The notes: generated by a model from the sequence alone, not told the origin. 64,000 nt of DNA from Ceratopteris richardii (GCA_020310875.1 CM035432.1:91293018-91357017), one strand, 5' to 3'; counted from the stretch's first letter, positions 24,590 through 36,872 are shown. Numbers and translations: made by a program.

Positions 24590-25389
24590 CTTCTCAAAAC
24601 CTAAGAGATGCACATGAAGAGAGAGTTACATTACCTACACGAGCACCTAGTCCATCATCAATACCTCTTGAAGTTTCGACTTATGAAGTTGGAGAAGGCT
24701 CCAAAGTTCCAAAAGAAATAGATATTGAAGAACTAGAAAGGATACCACCACTTTTCAAGAATATGGCAAACTGGTTATATCAAACCTTGAAGGACAATAG
24801 TATAACGGAATACACAAGAAGCACCAGATGTCAAACAAGAAGACAAGAAGGAAACCATGCAAATTATGCAAAACATTTTGAGATTCATAATATTTTAGCT
24901 CTTACTTCATATGAGAATGAAGTAGCTACTGTTAAAGGTGCACTACAAAGTGATATAATTATCACACATTCCAAGGATTCATATCTTTAATTATTTAAAG
25001 GACAAGTTAAGAATACATTTGATGTAAATGACTTAGGCATTTTATATTATTATCTTGGGATTGAATTCATGTACAAAGATGAGTGTATCTACATGACACA
25101 ATAGAAATACATTGAGAAATTATTCGAAGAGTCTGAGATCATAGATTCCAAGCCTATGTAGACACCTATGGATGTCAACGTGTCATTAAAATTCAAAACA
25201 GATTCAGAACAATTTGATATATCTATTTAGTACACATCCAAATATTTAGTTTGCAATTTTTGAAGTATCCAAGTTCATGCACAGTCCATTGAAGATTTAG
25301 TGGAAATCAGTCAAAAGATATATTTCAAAGACCTAGGAAGTTTTGCAGGTTATTAAACCTTGTACAATTGTGACATTGAAGGGGGGGAT
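24590..25389 (+). pseudogene. Internally deleted Copia (spacer, RT tail)
   Basis: A 130-codon open stretch (24,595-24,990) carries the integrase-RT spacer with a TRSTRCQTRRQE motif and an acidic PKEIDIEELE run. It then jumps to the RT distal part (FKGQVKNTFDVNDLGILYYYLGIEF at 24,995 onward). The catalytic YVDD region between them is missing, and most of RNase H is missing before the polypurine tract (TTGAAGGGGGGGA) at 25,376-25,389. This looks like an internally deleted, non-autonomous derivative. Stops appear only in the later part. Confidence 0.8.
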
Positions 25390-26200
25390 TGTTAGAAACA
25401 ATGCCATGATAGTCCAAATAGCTCAATATTTAACAATAGAATGTTATATTGTTTACAACACTCTCCAAAGAAAATGGTGTGGCATCTTGGATAAAGCCAA
25501 GTGCTCCCAAACATCCCACGCGGGTTTGAAACTTGTTGGGTGTAGTGGCAGTTGATTGCAAAAACAATTTCATAGAGCTTTACTTGAAAATAAAATCGAC
25601 GATGTGCACAAAATTTGGTGATGATTTTTTTGTGTCAAAGCTTTTTGCGTTTCGGTGATTGCTTTTTCGAAATACTTTCTCATGGGCTATGCTTTAATCT
25701 ATAAAATAAGACTCATGGGATCACTTTAGATTATCTTCTTATCAATCACTCAAGGAGTGATCTAGGAGATCAAGGAGGAGAGTTGCTAATAATCTTGGAG
25801 GAGATGTGCTCTACATCTGGAGACATCTCGAGGAATTTGTGTCAATGATATATTGTGAGTAACAAGTCTACATTTGTTCCCACTTATTCATTCACTAGTT
25901 TCTGATTTAGATCATTAGAATTTGAGTTTGCTAGAAAACAATTATAAATTGTTCATATTCTCCATATTCTCTCACACACACTCTTCATACCTTTTAGGCA
26001 CACAATTTCTTGTATCTAGTTCTTATTTCTATCTAGATTCATCTATCATCAGTTTGTATCATATTCAGTACTCCAATTTGCTGTCAATACTCCAATTTGA
26101 CATTGGATTATTGATAGCATAGGTGAGCATCCTATCTTACCATTACACTTGGAAATCTTGTCTATTGTCTCTATCTCTCACTCATCATCTTTTTTATTAT
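25390..26200 (+). mobile_element. Probable 3' LTR of the deleted Copia
   Basis: It starts TGTTAGAAACAATGCC immediately after the polypurine tract. A promoter-like CTATAAAATAAG lies at about 25,699. The right end is uncertain because no partner LTR or duplicated target site could be identified. Confidence 0.6.
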
Positions 26201-26329
26201 TAAGATGTGTATGTTAAGGTTCATGTGTTGGAAGATTGTGTAAACTTGTGATTAATTGTTATTGCGGCCCACCCCATTTCCAATGCCTCCACTTTTTCTA
26301 GAAAAAGAGCTTTAAATGAAAAAGCAAAA

Positions 26330-29155
26330 TATATGAAGAATTAAAAAGAGACAAAAATGAACTTGATGATCTTTTTGTGCTCTTCATACGAGATCCATGT
26401 ACTTTGCAACTTGATGTTTCCTATAACAAAGGCCTTATGTTGTTTGAAGGGGGATAACGTATACAACTTTGAATTCTTCTATCTAGGAAGTTAAGAGAAC
26501 GATTTTAAGGAAACTATCTAGAAAGCTCTCCAAAGTTAATCGCACGTCTTTCATTTCAGATCTTCCAAAAGCGCCTCTAGAATTAATTGCACATCTTTGT
26601 TTCTTGAGCTTACAAAAAGAGTGCATTTTTTACAAAACAATTTTTTAAATTGTACAAGAAGATTATGGAGGATTACAACGAAGGTTAATAATGTTTTTCA
26701 TGCTCTTTGTGGGGGACCCACTTGTATTTTCATCTTGTTGTTTCCTAAAATGAATACCGTATGGTCTTGAAAGGGGGGAGACATCTTACACTCACGGATC
26801 CTTCTATCTAAAGAGCCAAGGGTCTTCTCGATAGATCAATCCCTTGGTTGATTACAAAAGTTGATCGCACACCATTCCTTCTAGATCTTCCAAAGGGCTT
26901 CTCTCTTTATGGCATTCCATATAGCATAAGAGCATGCAATCGCTTCCCAAGAAGGGACTGATTCTAGTTTACTTAGTTATGCAGAAAAAGGAACTTAAGT
27001 TGAGACACTACCAAATCAGAATGTTCCTTGGGCAAGAGAAGAGAATGTTTCCCAAGACTTCCCTAACACATTCAACATTTGTACTAAGATGAGCACAACA
27101 TATTCTAGTGGCTTTTACATTGGTGGATTCCCTCATGAATAATATGTCATATTGACACTACTTTCTTGTATTCAATAATTGGGCGTGATATGTTCTTGAC
27201 CTTGAATTCTCAACTGATCCAAGTTGAGGTCCCATACCACTTCTTATTAAAAGAGTGATGAGAATCCAAGTTCCATTTTCAGAATGTCCACCTTCTTCTT
27301 GCCACATTTCTTGACACTGCCTAAGGCATGATAAAGAGACATCCCAAGCATTTTTGAGTCTTAACAAACACGATTCTTTAAAGTCCACTCTCACACTTGG
27401 ATCAATGTCTTCAAAATTGATTCAATTCCTTCTATCTTGGTTTCAAAATGTGCTTCCACTTACAAAAGTCTTTATTCTAGAGCCCCTAGCTCTTTGGAGG
27501 CTCTACTGCTCCACCCTTGAGATACTCGTGATGTGGAACCAAATAGGGTGGTTGTGCGTGATCCCAGATACTTACTTATAGGCTTTATAGATGGTGCAAA
27601 AAGGTTTCATATGGTCCCTAGATTTCCCCAAGGATTGTAGATTATCCTAGCCCCTATGAGTAATCACAAGCATGGAGAAATCAAAAGTGATAAGATCAAG
27701 ATCTTTCCATTTGGAAATCCCAACAAGCGACAAGATGCCACTATTTCAACAAATCAGATAGGTGCAAGAATAATTGTTATTACTTCAAGCTATAATCATC
27801 AACTTGGCCACCATCTTGTTGTCCATGGCTTCTACATCAAGGATTCTAAGACCACCCATCTCCTTTGGGATTGAGCAAATTTCCAATTTAATCTTTTGGA
27901 ACTCCCCTTCTATTGGGATCCCCCGTCCATACAAATTTTATGCAGATCCTTTCTAGCTTCAATAACCCCTTATTATTTTGCCTCCAACATACCAAAAAAT
28001 AGATAATAGAGGAAATAAGGAATGTGTTCATCACCATAGCATTCCTAGCCACATTAAGCTGCATACCCTTCTAGTATGTTACGTTGTTATCCAATTTGGC
28101 AAGAAGCCAATCCTTTCGTTGAATCATGAAAATCCCAAAACAAATAGGAATCCCAAATAGAGAGAAGACGACCACAAGAAAGCTCTTCACAACCTTGAGT
28201 CCAAAGAAAATACAAGGATGGCCCACGAAGGGACCTATAAGACATCTTTTGTTGGTTGATTCTATAGCCACAGACCTCACAAACAATGTCAAAAGTGGTT
28301 CCAAAATTGAGAGACACATTCAATGGCAATCCATAGAAAAACATCTGCATCATGAGAAAAGAGTCTAAGACTCATAGGATCTAGACTTTGGAGGAGCGAG
28401 AGACCCCAAATATTTCACATTCAAACATGATTGTTGATCTGAAAGTTGAGCCCATCCAACAATAGTAGGGTTAGTGGGTAGCCTTAACTAATAGAATGCT
28501 CAAGTAAACAAATTTAGGGAGATGTTGTGAATGTTGGTTTAAGCAAAGCATTCCCCATAAGAGAGCATACAATTTTGATAAACTTAAGGCCATGACCGAG
28601 GTCCTTGAGATAATTTACAATAAACTCCCACTCCAGTATGTCATACAGTTCCTCAAAGTCTAACTTTAGGAAGAGAATGTGTTGGTATGACTCCTTCACG
28701 TAATCCATGCCCTCCCAAATATCAATTATCACTTCAAGAATGGACTTGCCTTTAATTAAGGCTTTTTTACCTTCATTAATAAAAAATCCAAGACGACCCA
28801 CAATGCGATTGGCAAGCTCCTTGGCAAAGAGCTTGTAGCTAGAATGGAGCATGGTGATAGGCCATTAGTTTTAAAGTTTGTTTTTTCTATCTTTCTTCTG
28901 AATAAGCTTGATAACCCCTTCATTCAAACACTTTGAATGCACACCAAAATTGGTCACTTTTCACCAAACATTGAGGATAGAAATTTCAATTAGAACCTCA
29001 TTGAATTTCAAGAATCTCCTACACAGACATGTGGGAATCGAGAAACTAAACAATATCTTGTGGACTTTTCCTACATCTAACCCTCAAGATGGTGGCCATG
29101 CATTCACATTTGAACGGAGAAATCATAGCACAAAGAGATGCACTTTGTGAGGAAA
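26330..29155 (-). pseudogene. LINE coding relic, long, minus strand
   Basis: On the minus strand the order is RT start (28,900-28,850), then HSSYKLFAKELANRIVGRL (28,850), GKSILEVIIDIWEG, and FLKLDFEELYDILEWEF (motif A, near 28,660). A motif C region begins at about 28,350, and GCEELSCGRL corresponds to QGCQVIPSSQ near 28,200. VARNAMVMNTFL lies near 28,050. The zf-RVT/C-terminal zone spans 27,600-26,700, where paired poly-purine and cgatcgac-like signatures of the family 3' region are still visible. Frames are heavily broken. The 5' portion is the inner end of the right inverted-repeat arm. Confidence 0.75.
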
Positions 29156-29159
29156 ACAA

Positions 29160-29990
29160 AGAGATGCATTGATGGATGCTCCATAGAATTGTGGTTTACA
29201 TCCATTTGAGACATCGTCATCTTCTAAAACATATAAACATAATTTGAAAAGACTTTATTGCAAAAGAAACTTTGTTAAAAGATTGCAAGGTGTGGGAGAT
29301 GAACAGAGAGCCACACTGGAGAAGGAGAAGATAGATCTACGATGACCCAATTTCAATTCAAGGGTCCTTTGTGAAGGAGAAAAGGAGAGAAATAGAAACA
29401 AAAAATCAAGTGAATGAGTTCTAAGGACATAACAATTACATGCCACCATTAGAAGATGGGGTAGAACCAAATTCCATTAGCAAAAAGCACATAAGAACAA
29501 AAAGATGATCAAATAATACGGAAATATCCTATAGTCATCAAGCCCCCATAGAAAAAAAAGAAAAGAAAAAAAGAATATTTAATAAAAAAATTGCATAATC
29601 ATCCTTGATGGCTAAAAGGTTATGTCCACATCCAAATTATCATCGGTCGAAAGTTCTTTCGTCGATCTTGATTTTTTAAGCACATAGACTTAAAATTATC
29701 CCGTGCTAGTAGTGGTGGGCTCTCAAACCTAAGAGGTCACTAAAAGCAAATAATATCGTACCATATACAAGATGATGGTATTTCCACAAGTTGCTGTTTT
29801 TCTTCAGCCCTTCTCCATATTTTTATGGAATAGTTGGATCCAACATCCGGATTACGACTCATTTGAGAATCTTGGAGTTCACTGCACTAGAGTGCGTAAA
29901 TTTAGAGGATTTTTTTGGTGTGTGCAGCTCACCAGTTACATTAGATTTTACTCTTTTGTAAATCCTATTAATTATTTATTAGTATTTTTT
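29160..29990. repeat. Unit U, second copy
   Basis: It is the reverse complement of 23,311-24,165 with small differences. It contains the purine-rich counterpart (29,300-29,410) of the left arm's pyrimidine tract. No gene is recognised. Confidence 0.6.
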
Positions 29991-30610
29991 TAATAAGATG
30001 AATTTGGTCGGGGCCTAGTCTCCTTTCCATAAATTAATTAAACAACTGAGAAAAAAATGTACAAGTGAAGGGGCGTAGTGACCTAGGCAACCCCCCCCCC
30101 CCCCCATATTCCACAAAATAGGGGTAGGACTACCCAAAGACAAAACAAGATTGATAGCAAAAAGGCGATAGGAACACTAAGTTTAAGAATAGGCCTAATA
30201 GATGGTGGGATGATCACAATAACAAAGAAGAGTTAAAGAGAGTTACAAAGAATGTGTATAATCTTTTCATCCCCCTCATAGGGGGTCCATTTTCTATGGA
30301 TCTTGTTGTTCTAAAACAAACACTGTATGGTGTTTAAAGGGAGGACACCTCTTAGAATTACAAATTCTTCTTCCTAAAAGGTTGAGGGTCTTATCAATTG
30401 ATCACTCTTACGAAGGGTTGTCAAAGTTGGCGGTGCATCTTTGTTTCCAAATCTTTCAAAGAGTTTCTCCCCTAATCACATATTGTAAGGCCGCTTAGCA
30501 ATAGATTGCTTCTCTTTGTAAGCCTTGTTTCCAGTTTAGTTGATTATGTAAAGTCACAGTCTTCCCATGGTTCTCCAAACTAAAAAGCTCCTTGGGCATG
30601 AAAATAAGAA
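29990..30610 (-). mobile_element. LINE 3' end, minus strand
   Basis: Minus-strand sequence matches the LINE 3' terminus: A-rich tail near 29,995, a ggcctagtctcc block at 30,016, attaattaaa at 30,034, a 15-base C-run at 30,091-30,105, a ccccctcataggggg-type block at 30,271, and cccatggtt near 30,568. It forms the outer end of the right inverted-repeat arm. Confidence 0.8.
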
Positions 30611-32062
30611 CTTGGTCTATCGGTGTAAATTTTACATCTTCATGTTTCTCAAGATTCTATTTGTGAACTAAAACTCATTCTTCTTCATTTCAAATTCTTT
30701 ACATGTTTTTGGCTGCTCTTCTAACTTTGGAAAACCTTTCCTCATGTGTGGTCATGCTGAAATTCTTTTATCATCCACTTCACATGCTTTTTCCTTACTT
30801 ATGGCTATTATTTTCTCTCCTTTTGACATGACAATGGCCATCGTAATTTCTTATACCTTGTCTTCATGCGTTATGTTATGTATCATGGCTGCTTGTTGCC
30901 ATGTAAACACTCCTTCAAGTGGCTACTCTTATTCCTTTGAAATTACCTTTTATGTTTTCCCTTATCCTTTCTTTGATCATGACTACTTCCTTTGATTCAT
31001 ATCTCCTAAATAGAAAGAGATCTTATCATGAGACTTTAAGCAATAATGTTATTATATTGAGATCATAATCTGAAGTGAGATCATCTATATGAGATAAATA
31101 TACTAAAAGAACTAGTCAACTATAGGTGGCATGGTATCTACCCATTAAAGAAATTCGTGAAGCTACCCCTTGCGGAGGGGCCCCTATAACTTGTTTCAAG
31201 TCTTTGCAAACATTAGAAGTACCTCACGTGTAAAGGACATTTGATCTTTGTACAATTATCCAAAATACGTGATACTTGGACGGATTTAAAATACATTATT
31301 GAGATATGTGCTCTCTAAATTTCAATCAATTTGGACATTCTATGAAAGAACAACATCAAATATTTATGATGTTGCCACGTCTCTAACTATGTCCAACAAT
31401 TATCTTTGGAACTTAAAAATGGAAAGACATGTTAATGCTTATAACTACACGTAATCATCCATTTTTTTGAGTGTGTTCAAGAAATTAATATATCTTCATG
31501 CACACACCAATCACTTTATAGTGGTCAAAATGAATTTGCAATCCACACTGCTTCATAGAAATAGATTATTTGAACACCATCCACTTCTCAAATGAGATTA
31601 CACATTGATGTATGTATTCCCAACATTGTGATTCTTGCACATTCTTTAATGTTGAAACTAAGGCTGCAACCTTGTGTGCATATGGATGGGATAAAAGTCG
31701 ATAGATGAGTCAAGAGTGCGATTACACAAAAAAGTTTTCACCTTATCCATATGGACTATATTGGAGCACCAAAATTCACCAAAGAAAATGGAAGGAAAAA
31801 GTACAAGAAATGGAAGTCCATGAGGAGAGAGAAGATGAAAGGGTAGATGTAGAGTCATAAGGTTATGTGCAAGTTTATCCCTATTAAGAAGGTCTTTGGG
31901 TGTGACTTTTTGGTGAGATCTGACGGAGATAGGGAAGAAGCAAATTCTACTCATTACTTCACAAAACCATATTAGAACTACCCTAAATAGTGTGTTACAA
32001 GGCACATAGGTGTTCTAATAGTAGATCAAATTCTATAAAATCATCTTGTAGAATCCATTTCT
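30611..32062. other. AT-rich interval, no supported gene
   Basis: Minus-strand reading at 30,700-30,900 has a lysine/glutamate-rich stretch without a diagnostic motif. A 115-codon minus-strand frame at 31,658-32,005 has no recognisable features. I regard both as unsupported. Confidence 0.35.
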
Positions 32063-33079
32063 TGATGGGTGATGTATCTTAACCCCTATGTAATGACAAA
32101 GCATGAATGATCTCCATGGATAGATGTCTTTGCAAACCAAAATAACTCTTTCTCAAAGTTTTTATAGAGAAATCTAGTGATCTTTTGTGTACTTATAGAA
32201 GGGTGAGGTAGCTTTCCAAAAATGAAAATTTCACACAAAATAGATGCCTACATTAAGGGAAACAATCTTTATAGCATAGATTGATTGATTGTATGCCGAA
32301 GCTAGTCACATAGTGGCCACTTCACTCTAGTAAGATTTTTTTGAAAACTAACCGAAGATTGAAACTCAAACCTGAACCAACTTTAGAAAATTGTAATAAA
32401 TACTCAATGACCCCAAAATCATATAAAATGGATAAGTATGGAAGTGCAATTAGGGTTCACAACTCATATCTAGATAGCTCTACTAAAGCCTTCACATAGA
32501 GAGAGATATGTTCAATCATCATGGTTCACTATTTTGCATGTTTCTTATAGATAACTTAGAGACCGAACCCGTGATTTGGTGAGGCAAAGTTAGAATTTAG
32601 TAGCTATCGAATGACTCAAAGTTTCAATGGATTCCTAGTGTAGGATTTGAAACAAAGTTGAAAACTTAAGATTAGAGAGTTCCAACATTGTCTACACACA
32701 CATGGAGATATGCCTACTCAAAAAAAACAAAAGAGTAAGCAAGAGGCTTTCTTGCTAACACTCCTGAACAACACTGAGAGGGACTTGTTTAAGCTAGAAA
32801 ACACGTGAGGTTGCTCATTTTGAACTGAACGGACATATATATACAAGTAGAAAAGTTTGATGCCCTTTTCCTAAGAATCAAGAATCATACCTTAGTGTGA
32901 TTGGAAATATATAAGATGAATGACGGGGGTTTTAACAAAAATTTTGGTAAAGGAATCTTGTGGAATTCCTTGTTGTTTAGTGCTACACTTTTGGCCAATG
33001 AGATTTAGCGAAAGCTCTCCACTTGTAGCCAATGATCTTACTGCAAAGTTCTCCCAAGGTTGGAGCTTGATTTTCAACA
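32063..33079 (-). mobile_element. Family-F Copia 3' LTR, minus strand
   Basis: In the minus direction it begins TGTTGAAAATCAAGCTCC and ends ACCCATCA (1,017 bp). It shares the internal block agtaggcatatctccatgtg and the terminal aggggttaagatac block with the LTR at 45,968-46,919. A polypurine tract, GCTTGAGGGGGAG, lies just upstream, so it is a 3' LTR. Confidence 0.8.
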
Positions 33080-33530
33080 CTCCCCCTCAAGCTTCAACAA
33101 CTTCATCCAAGCTTTTAGTGCTTCTTTTGAACATTCTAAGATTTGTAAAAATCCAATGCTTTAGTGAACATATCTATAGATTTTTCTTTGGTACTAATAT
33201 GATGGACTTGTACTTCTTTTGCTTGTGCCTTCCCCCTCATAGAATGATCGTGAACTTCAATGTGTTTGCTCCTAGCATGAAACATGGGGTTTGTGTCTAG
33301 GTATATGCTACTCATATTATAAAAATAGACATGTATCTCCTTGACTTGCATATTTAAGTCTTCAATTATCTTTTTTAATCACATGAATTCACATGTAACT
33401 TGGGCCAAAGGTATGTAGTCAGCTTTCGTTGACAACAAAGTAGCTATGGGCTACTTCTTTAAGCCCCATAAGATGAGCTTCTTCCTTAGCATGACTGCAT
33501 AGCCACGTGTACTTCCTTTAGTGAAAACTA
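33080..33530 (-). pseudogene. Copia RNase H relic next to the 33-kb LTR
   Basis: The minus strand gives SIYLDTNPMFHARSKHIEVHDHSMR and STKEKSIDMFTKAL, the canonical end of Copia RNase H, followed by a polypurine tract and LTR. Upstream sequence fades at about 33,530. This is the 3' remnant of one element. Confidence 0.85.
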
Positions 33531-34134
33531 TATTCTCCTAGAAATATCCCACCCTTATGCTAACATGTTGGATAGTTACATTTATAAATGGTTCCTTCTA
33601 GTAGTCTAAAATTCATCAAATAATGTCTCTTTCTCAGGACACTAAAGTATCCAAGCACAACATTAGTGTTAAGGGTGGTTGAAGACCACAATATTAATGT
33701 GTGAAGCTATAGGAAGCTTTCCAACCATTGACATTTTATTCTCCCAAGGAAAAATCCAACAAAGGAAAGGGGAGCTATGGCTTGCATAGCTCTTGTCGAA
33801 TCAATGGCATTCTTTCTCTTTCAAAAATACCATACAAGCAAAGAAAAGAAAGAGCAACTCTAGGAGAAGTCTCCCATTATGAACCTCAAGGAAACATGAA
33901 GCTAGCATATGGTTGAGCTCTCAATTATTGAGGAATTTTTGTTTTGTCTTTTAGGTGATGATGAAAGCTTCGAAGATATGGATGCTTTAATTGCGTCACC
34001 TGCACCCGAAGAAGAACTAGTGAAAGAATTCACGTAAGATCAACCCATTGTCAAGTTTGCAATTGTGACCCATGAAGCAATAGAAAACAATAAGCTGAAG
34101 AGTAAATGCATTCCTCACAAAGGGAGTGAAAAAG
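33531..34134 (+). other. Unclassified DNA with an exon-like segment
   Basis: Bases 33,955-34,033 read DDESFEDMDALIASPAPEEELVKEF. They lie between an acceptor-like TTTTGTCTTTTAG and a donor-like GTAAGAT, so they could be an orphan exon of 79 bases. Without splicing, the frame meets one TAA and then runs on (KFAIVTHEAIENNKLKSK) to the LINE junction at 34,134. I do not recognise the protein. A 62-codon frame at 33,728-33,916 is not convincing. Confidence 0.25.
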
Positions 34135-36592
34135 TGTCTTAATAATGGTGTCATCAAATTAATTCACAAAAGGGGAGATAAGAACAAAATTGAAAATTGG
34201 CGGCCGATTACCATGCTCCAAACTGGGTACAAGATAATCGCCGAAGTAATCGCCAACAGAATCTCGTGTCATTTAAAGTCATGGCTTTGTGAGGACTAGA
34301 AAGGTTTTATCAAAGGTAGATCTATACTTGAAGCGATTGTCGAAATTTGGGAAGGCCTTGCATTTGCTAAAGAGTCTGCTCAAGAGCTGATATTCATTAA
34401 GATTGACTTCGACAAAGCATATGACAGATTGGAATGGGACTTTATTCTTCAATCTCTGAAAGATCTTGGATGCAGCCAAAAGTTCACGAAGATGGTTTCC
34501 ACTCTACTCGGAAATGCCTCAACGAGAATAAACATCAACGGTAAGCTCTCTGAACCCATACATTTAAAAAGATCTATCAGGCAAGGTTGCCCACTGGCTC
34601 CTTTACTCTTCGCTATCGCCTCGGATGGCCTCACTTGCCTATTTAAGCATCACTTGGATCCTGGAAACCTCAAAGGTCTCTCCCTTCCCCTTGGCCACGA
34701 CCAGATGATTGCTAGAATCTTTGCCGATGACATGAATGCCTTTGTTCGTAACGATAGAAATAGCATTGAGGTGTTTTGGAACTGCCTCAACACCTTTTGT
34801 AAGGCGTTAGGTTCAAAAATCAACCATGCTAAAAGTGCTTTCAGAGCAATCCATGGGCCTCTGCCCCAACTGTTGATTGATCAGGGGTGTCAAGTTATCC
34901 CTAGCAGCCAAGTCTTCCGTCTCCTCGGCATTCTGATGGGCTTCAACATCTCGATGGACCAAGGGTGGAACTATATTCTATCCAAATTGGATAGCAAACT
35001 AAATCATTGGAAAGGTATGCAAGCTAACTTGGCAGGGCGTGCAATGGTTGTCAACACATTTATGCTTTCTACGATTATTTACTATATCTCGTGTTGGAGA
35101 CCTAAGGAGAAAGAATTGACCAAAGTGGAAAGGATCTGCAGAAACTTCCTATGGACTGGGGACCCCAATAGGAGGGGGATTCCCAAAATCAAATGGGAAA
35201 CTTGTATTAGCCCAAAAGACTCGGGGGGCTTGGGTATTTTGGAGATCACTAGATTAGTTGACAAGCTGATGACTAAGTGGTTTATCAAGGCTTGGTGCAA
35301 TAGAGAGTCCTCCTGGGCTAAATTGATCTTCAAAAATTCAAAAGACCTTACCTTAGTTGGTCTTCCCAGCTTGAAGGACATTGGGATCCTCATGCTTTTG
35401 TTTTCCCCCCACCCGGTGTCCCCTAAAGGCTCTAGCCTCGTGTGTTACTTATGGAAGAGTTGGAACAAAGCCAAACAATTCATCAGAGTCAGTGATGAGT
35501 GGAAGTGGGCTGCTGGGATAAGACAAAATGACTCTATCTGGTTCCCGATCAGTGGCTTAAGGGAGGTGGAGACTTGGAACCTCCAAACGGCTAAGTGACT
35601 ATGGAACAAGGGGTACAAATAGTGGAAGCAGCTCTGGAAACAAGAGACCGGCCAGTGGATTAGGTTTGAAGACTTAGACCCAAGACATAGAATTTCTCTC
35701 GAAGAATAGACTCTTCTTCAAAATAGGTGTTCAACATGGGACCACTCAACTACCCGCCTTCTCTGCGGACATGATCTTCCTTGCCTAGAGGGCCTCAAAT
35801 GGAGCAATGGTAAGAAACTATCTTCCCAACTTCAAAGAAAACTTAGATGTTCACCACACTCTTAACAAGGTGTGGTGCCTTTCTTGGACCAAACTTCGAT
35901 GGGAACTTAAGTTCATGTCGATTTGGCACCCCCTTATTGAGATCAAGAAATCCGTTCTCATGTGGCAAATCTTGCATAAAGGTATTTGGTACAACGCAAG
36001 GGCCAACAAAATTTGTGGTGTGCCTCCTTGGTGCAAGCGGTGCCATCGATGCATCGAAGACCTCGTTCACCTCTTCTTCGATTGCCCCAAGTCCCGTGTT
36101 ATCTGGCATCAGGTGACACGGATTTTGCGTCTCTCGAACCAAATCAATTGGCAACAGGCGATGTTGGGTGAGGCGGTTGGTTGCTCTTCTAGGCTGTGGA
36201 ATGCCATCAGAGGCAAGACTCTTTGGAAAATTTGGAGGGAGCGATGTGCTGTCAACTTTGGTCAAACCCCAAAGGAATGGTCGATTGAGAAATCCTTGTT
36301 TCTTCTAGGTAAAAGAATCTCCCGAGACAAGAGATCTCCTCCATTTAGGCACCACTGTATTTATCTCTTCGTAGATAACAAGCTGAAACCCAAATGGGTC
36401 CCCCATGAAGGAGATGATAGTTTCGTACGCCTCATTTGTAATGCCCTCTAGCTTGCCGAACTCATCCCCTGCTTTGTGGGATTTGGGGGGTCCCATGGGC
36501 ACTAGTCCCATTCACCTGTAACTTTTCTTCATTATTTTAATTAAAGTCCGGGAGATTAAGCCATGGCCGAACTTCCTTTTATTGAAAAAAAA
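34135..36592 (+). mobile_element. LINE, 5'-truncated, with RT and zf-RVT
   Basis: Starting inside the RT, one frame runs from CLNNGVIKLIHKRGDK to a TGA at 35,596-35,598. A single TAG at 34,297-34,299 interrupts it. Readable RT parts are GRSILEAIVEIWEG, the motif A segment FIKIDFDKAYDRLEW, the motif B segment RQGCPLAPLLFAIAS, and motif C as FADD. After frame damage at 35,600-35,806, a second frame (35,807-36,451) carries the zf-RVT region (MWQILHKGIWYNARANK, then CGVPPWCKRCHRC and FFDCPKSRVIW). The 3' UTR ends with an A-run at 36,585-36,593. The 5' truncation is typical of target-primed reverse transcription. It is not autonomous. Confidence 0.9.
34429..35598 (+). pseudogene. LINE reverse transcriptase, main open part
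   Basis: This is 389 codons without a stop. It covers RT palm motifs B (GCPLAPLLF) and C (IFADDMNAF), the thumb, and the linker with MVVNTFMLSTIIYYISCW and GDPNRRGIPKIKWE. The frame continues upstream past a TAG at 34,297. Without that stop it would begin at the truncation point, so this is a dead enzyme remnant rather than a gene. Confidence 0.85.
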
Positions 36593-36653
36593 AGTCATCA
36601 ATCTTCTTTGTACTTCTCTCTAGTCCTCTTGTATCTGTTACCTGCTATTTAAT

Positions 36654-36744
36654 AAAGGGAGTGAAAAAGTCATCAATCTTCTTTGTACTTCTCTCTAGTC
36701 CTCTTGTATCTCTTACCTGCTATTTAATTTGATGTGCTTTATTT
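36654..36744 (+). repeat. 75-bp duplicated segment flanking the LINE
   Basis: The tcatcaatcttctttgtac block occurs at 36,595 and again at 36,670 (period 75). The 16-mer aaagggagtgaaaaag stands at 34,119-34,134 just before the LINE and at 36,654-36,669. The pre-insertion site was therefore a tandem 75-bp duplication whose first copy was split by the LINE, or the LINE made an unusually long target duplication. A tttgatgtgctt motif repeats up to 36,790. Confidence 0.7.
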
Positions 36745-36872
36745 GATGTGCTTTTGTCAGGAATACTTGCTGTTTAATTTGATGTGCTTTTCTCAGATTG
36801 CATCACCAAAAGTGTGCCCCTCACATCTACCCCTTATTCATTAAGACCGTTTACTAAGAAAGTCAATAATTT

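Larger units (their letters stand above)
28812..30610 (-). repeat. Right arm of the large inverted repeat
   Basis: It is the reverse-complementary partner of 22,665-24,575. On the inner side the LINE continues past the arm to 26,330, while the left arm breaks into Copia sequence at 24,580. The right arm therefore looks like the more complete copy. Confidence 0.85.

Noticed and set aside
31658..32005. 115-codon minus-strand ORF
   Set aside because: No motif, no neighbouring structure, and composition like random AT-rich DNA beside an LTR.
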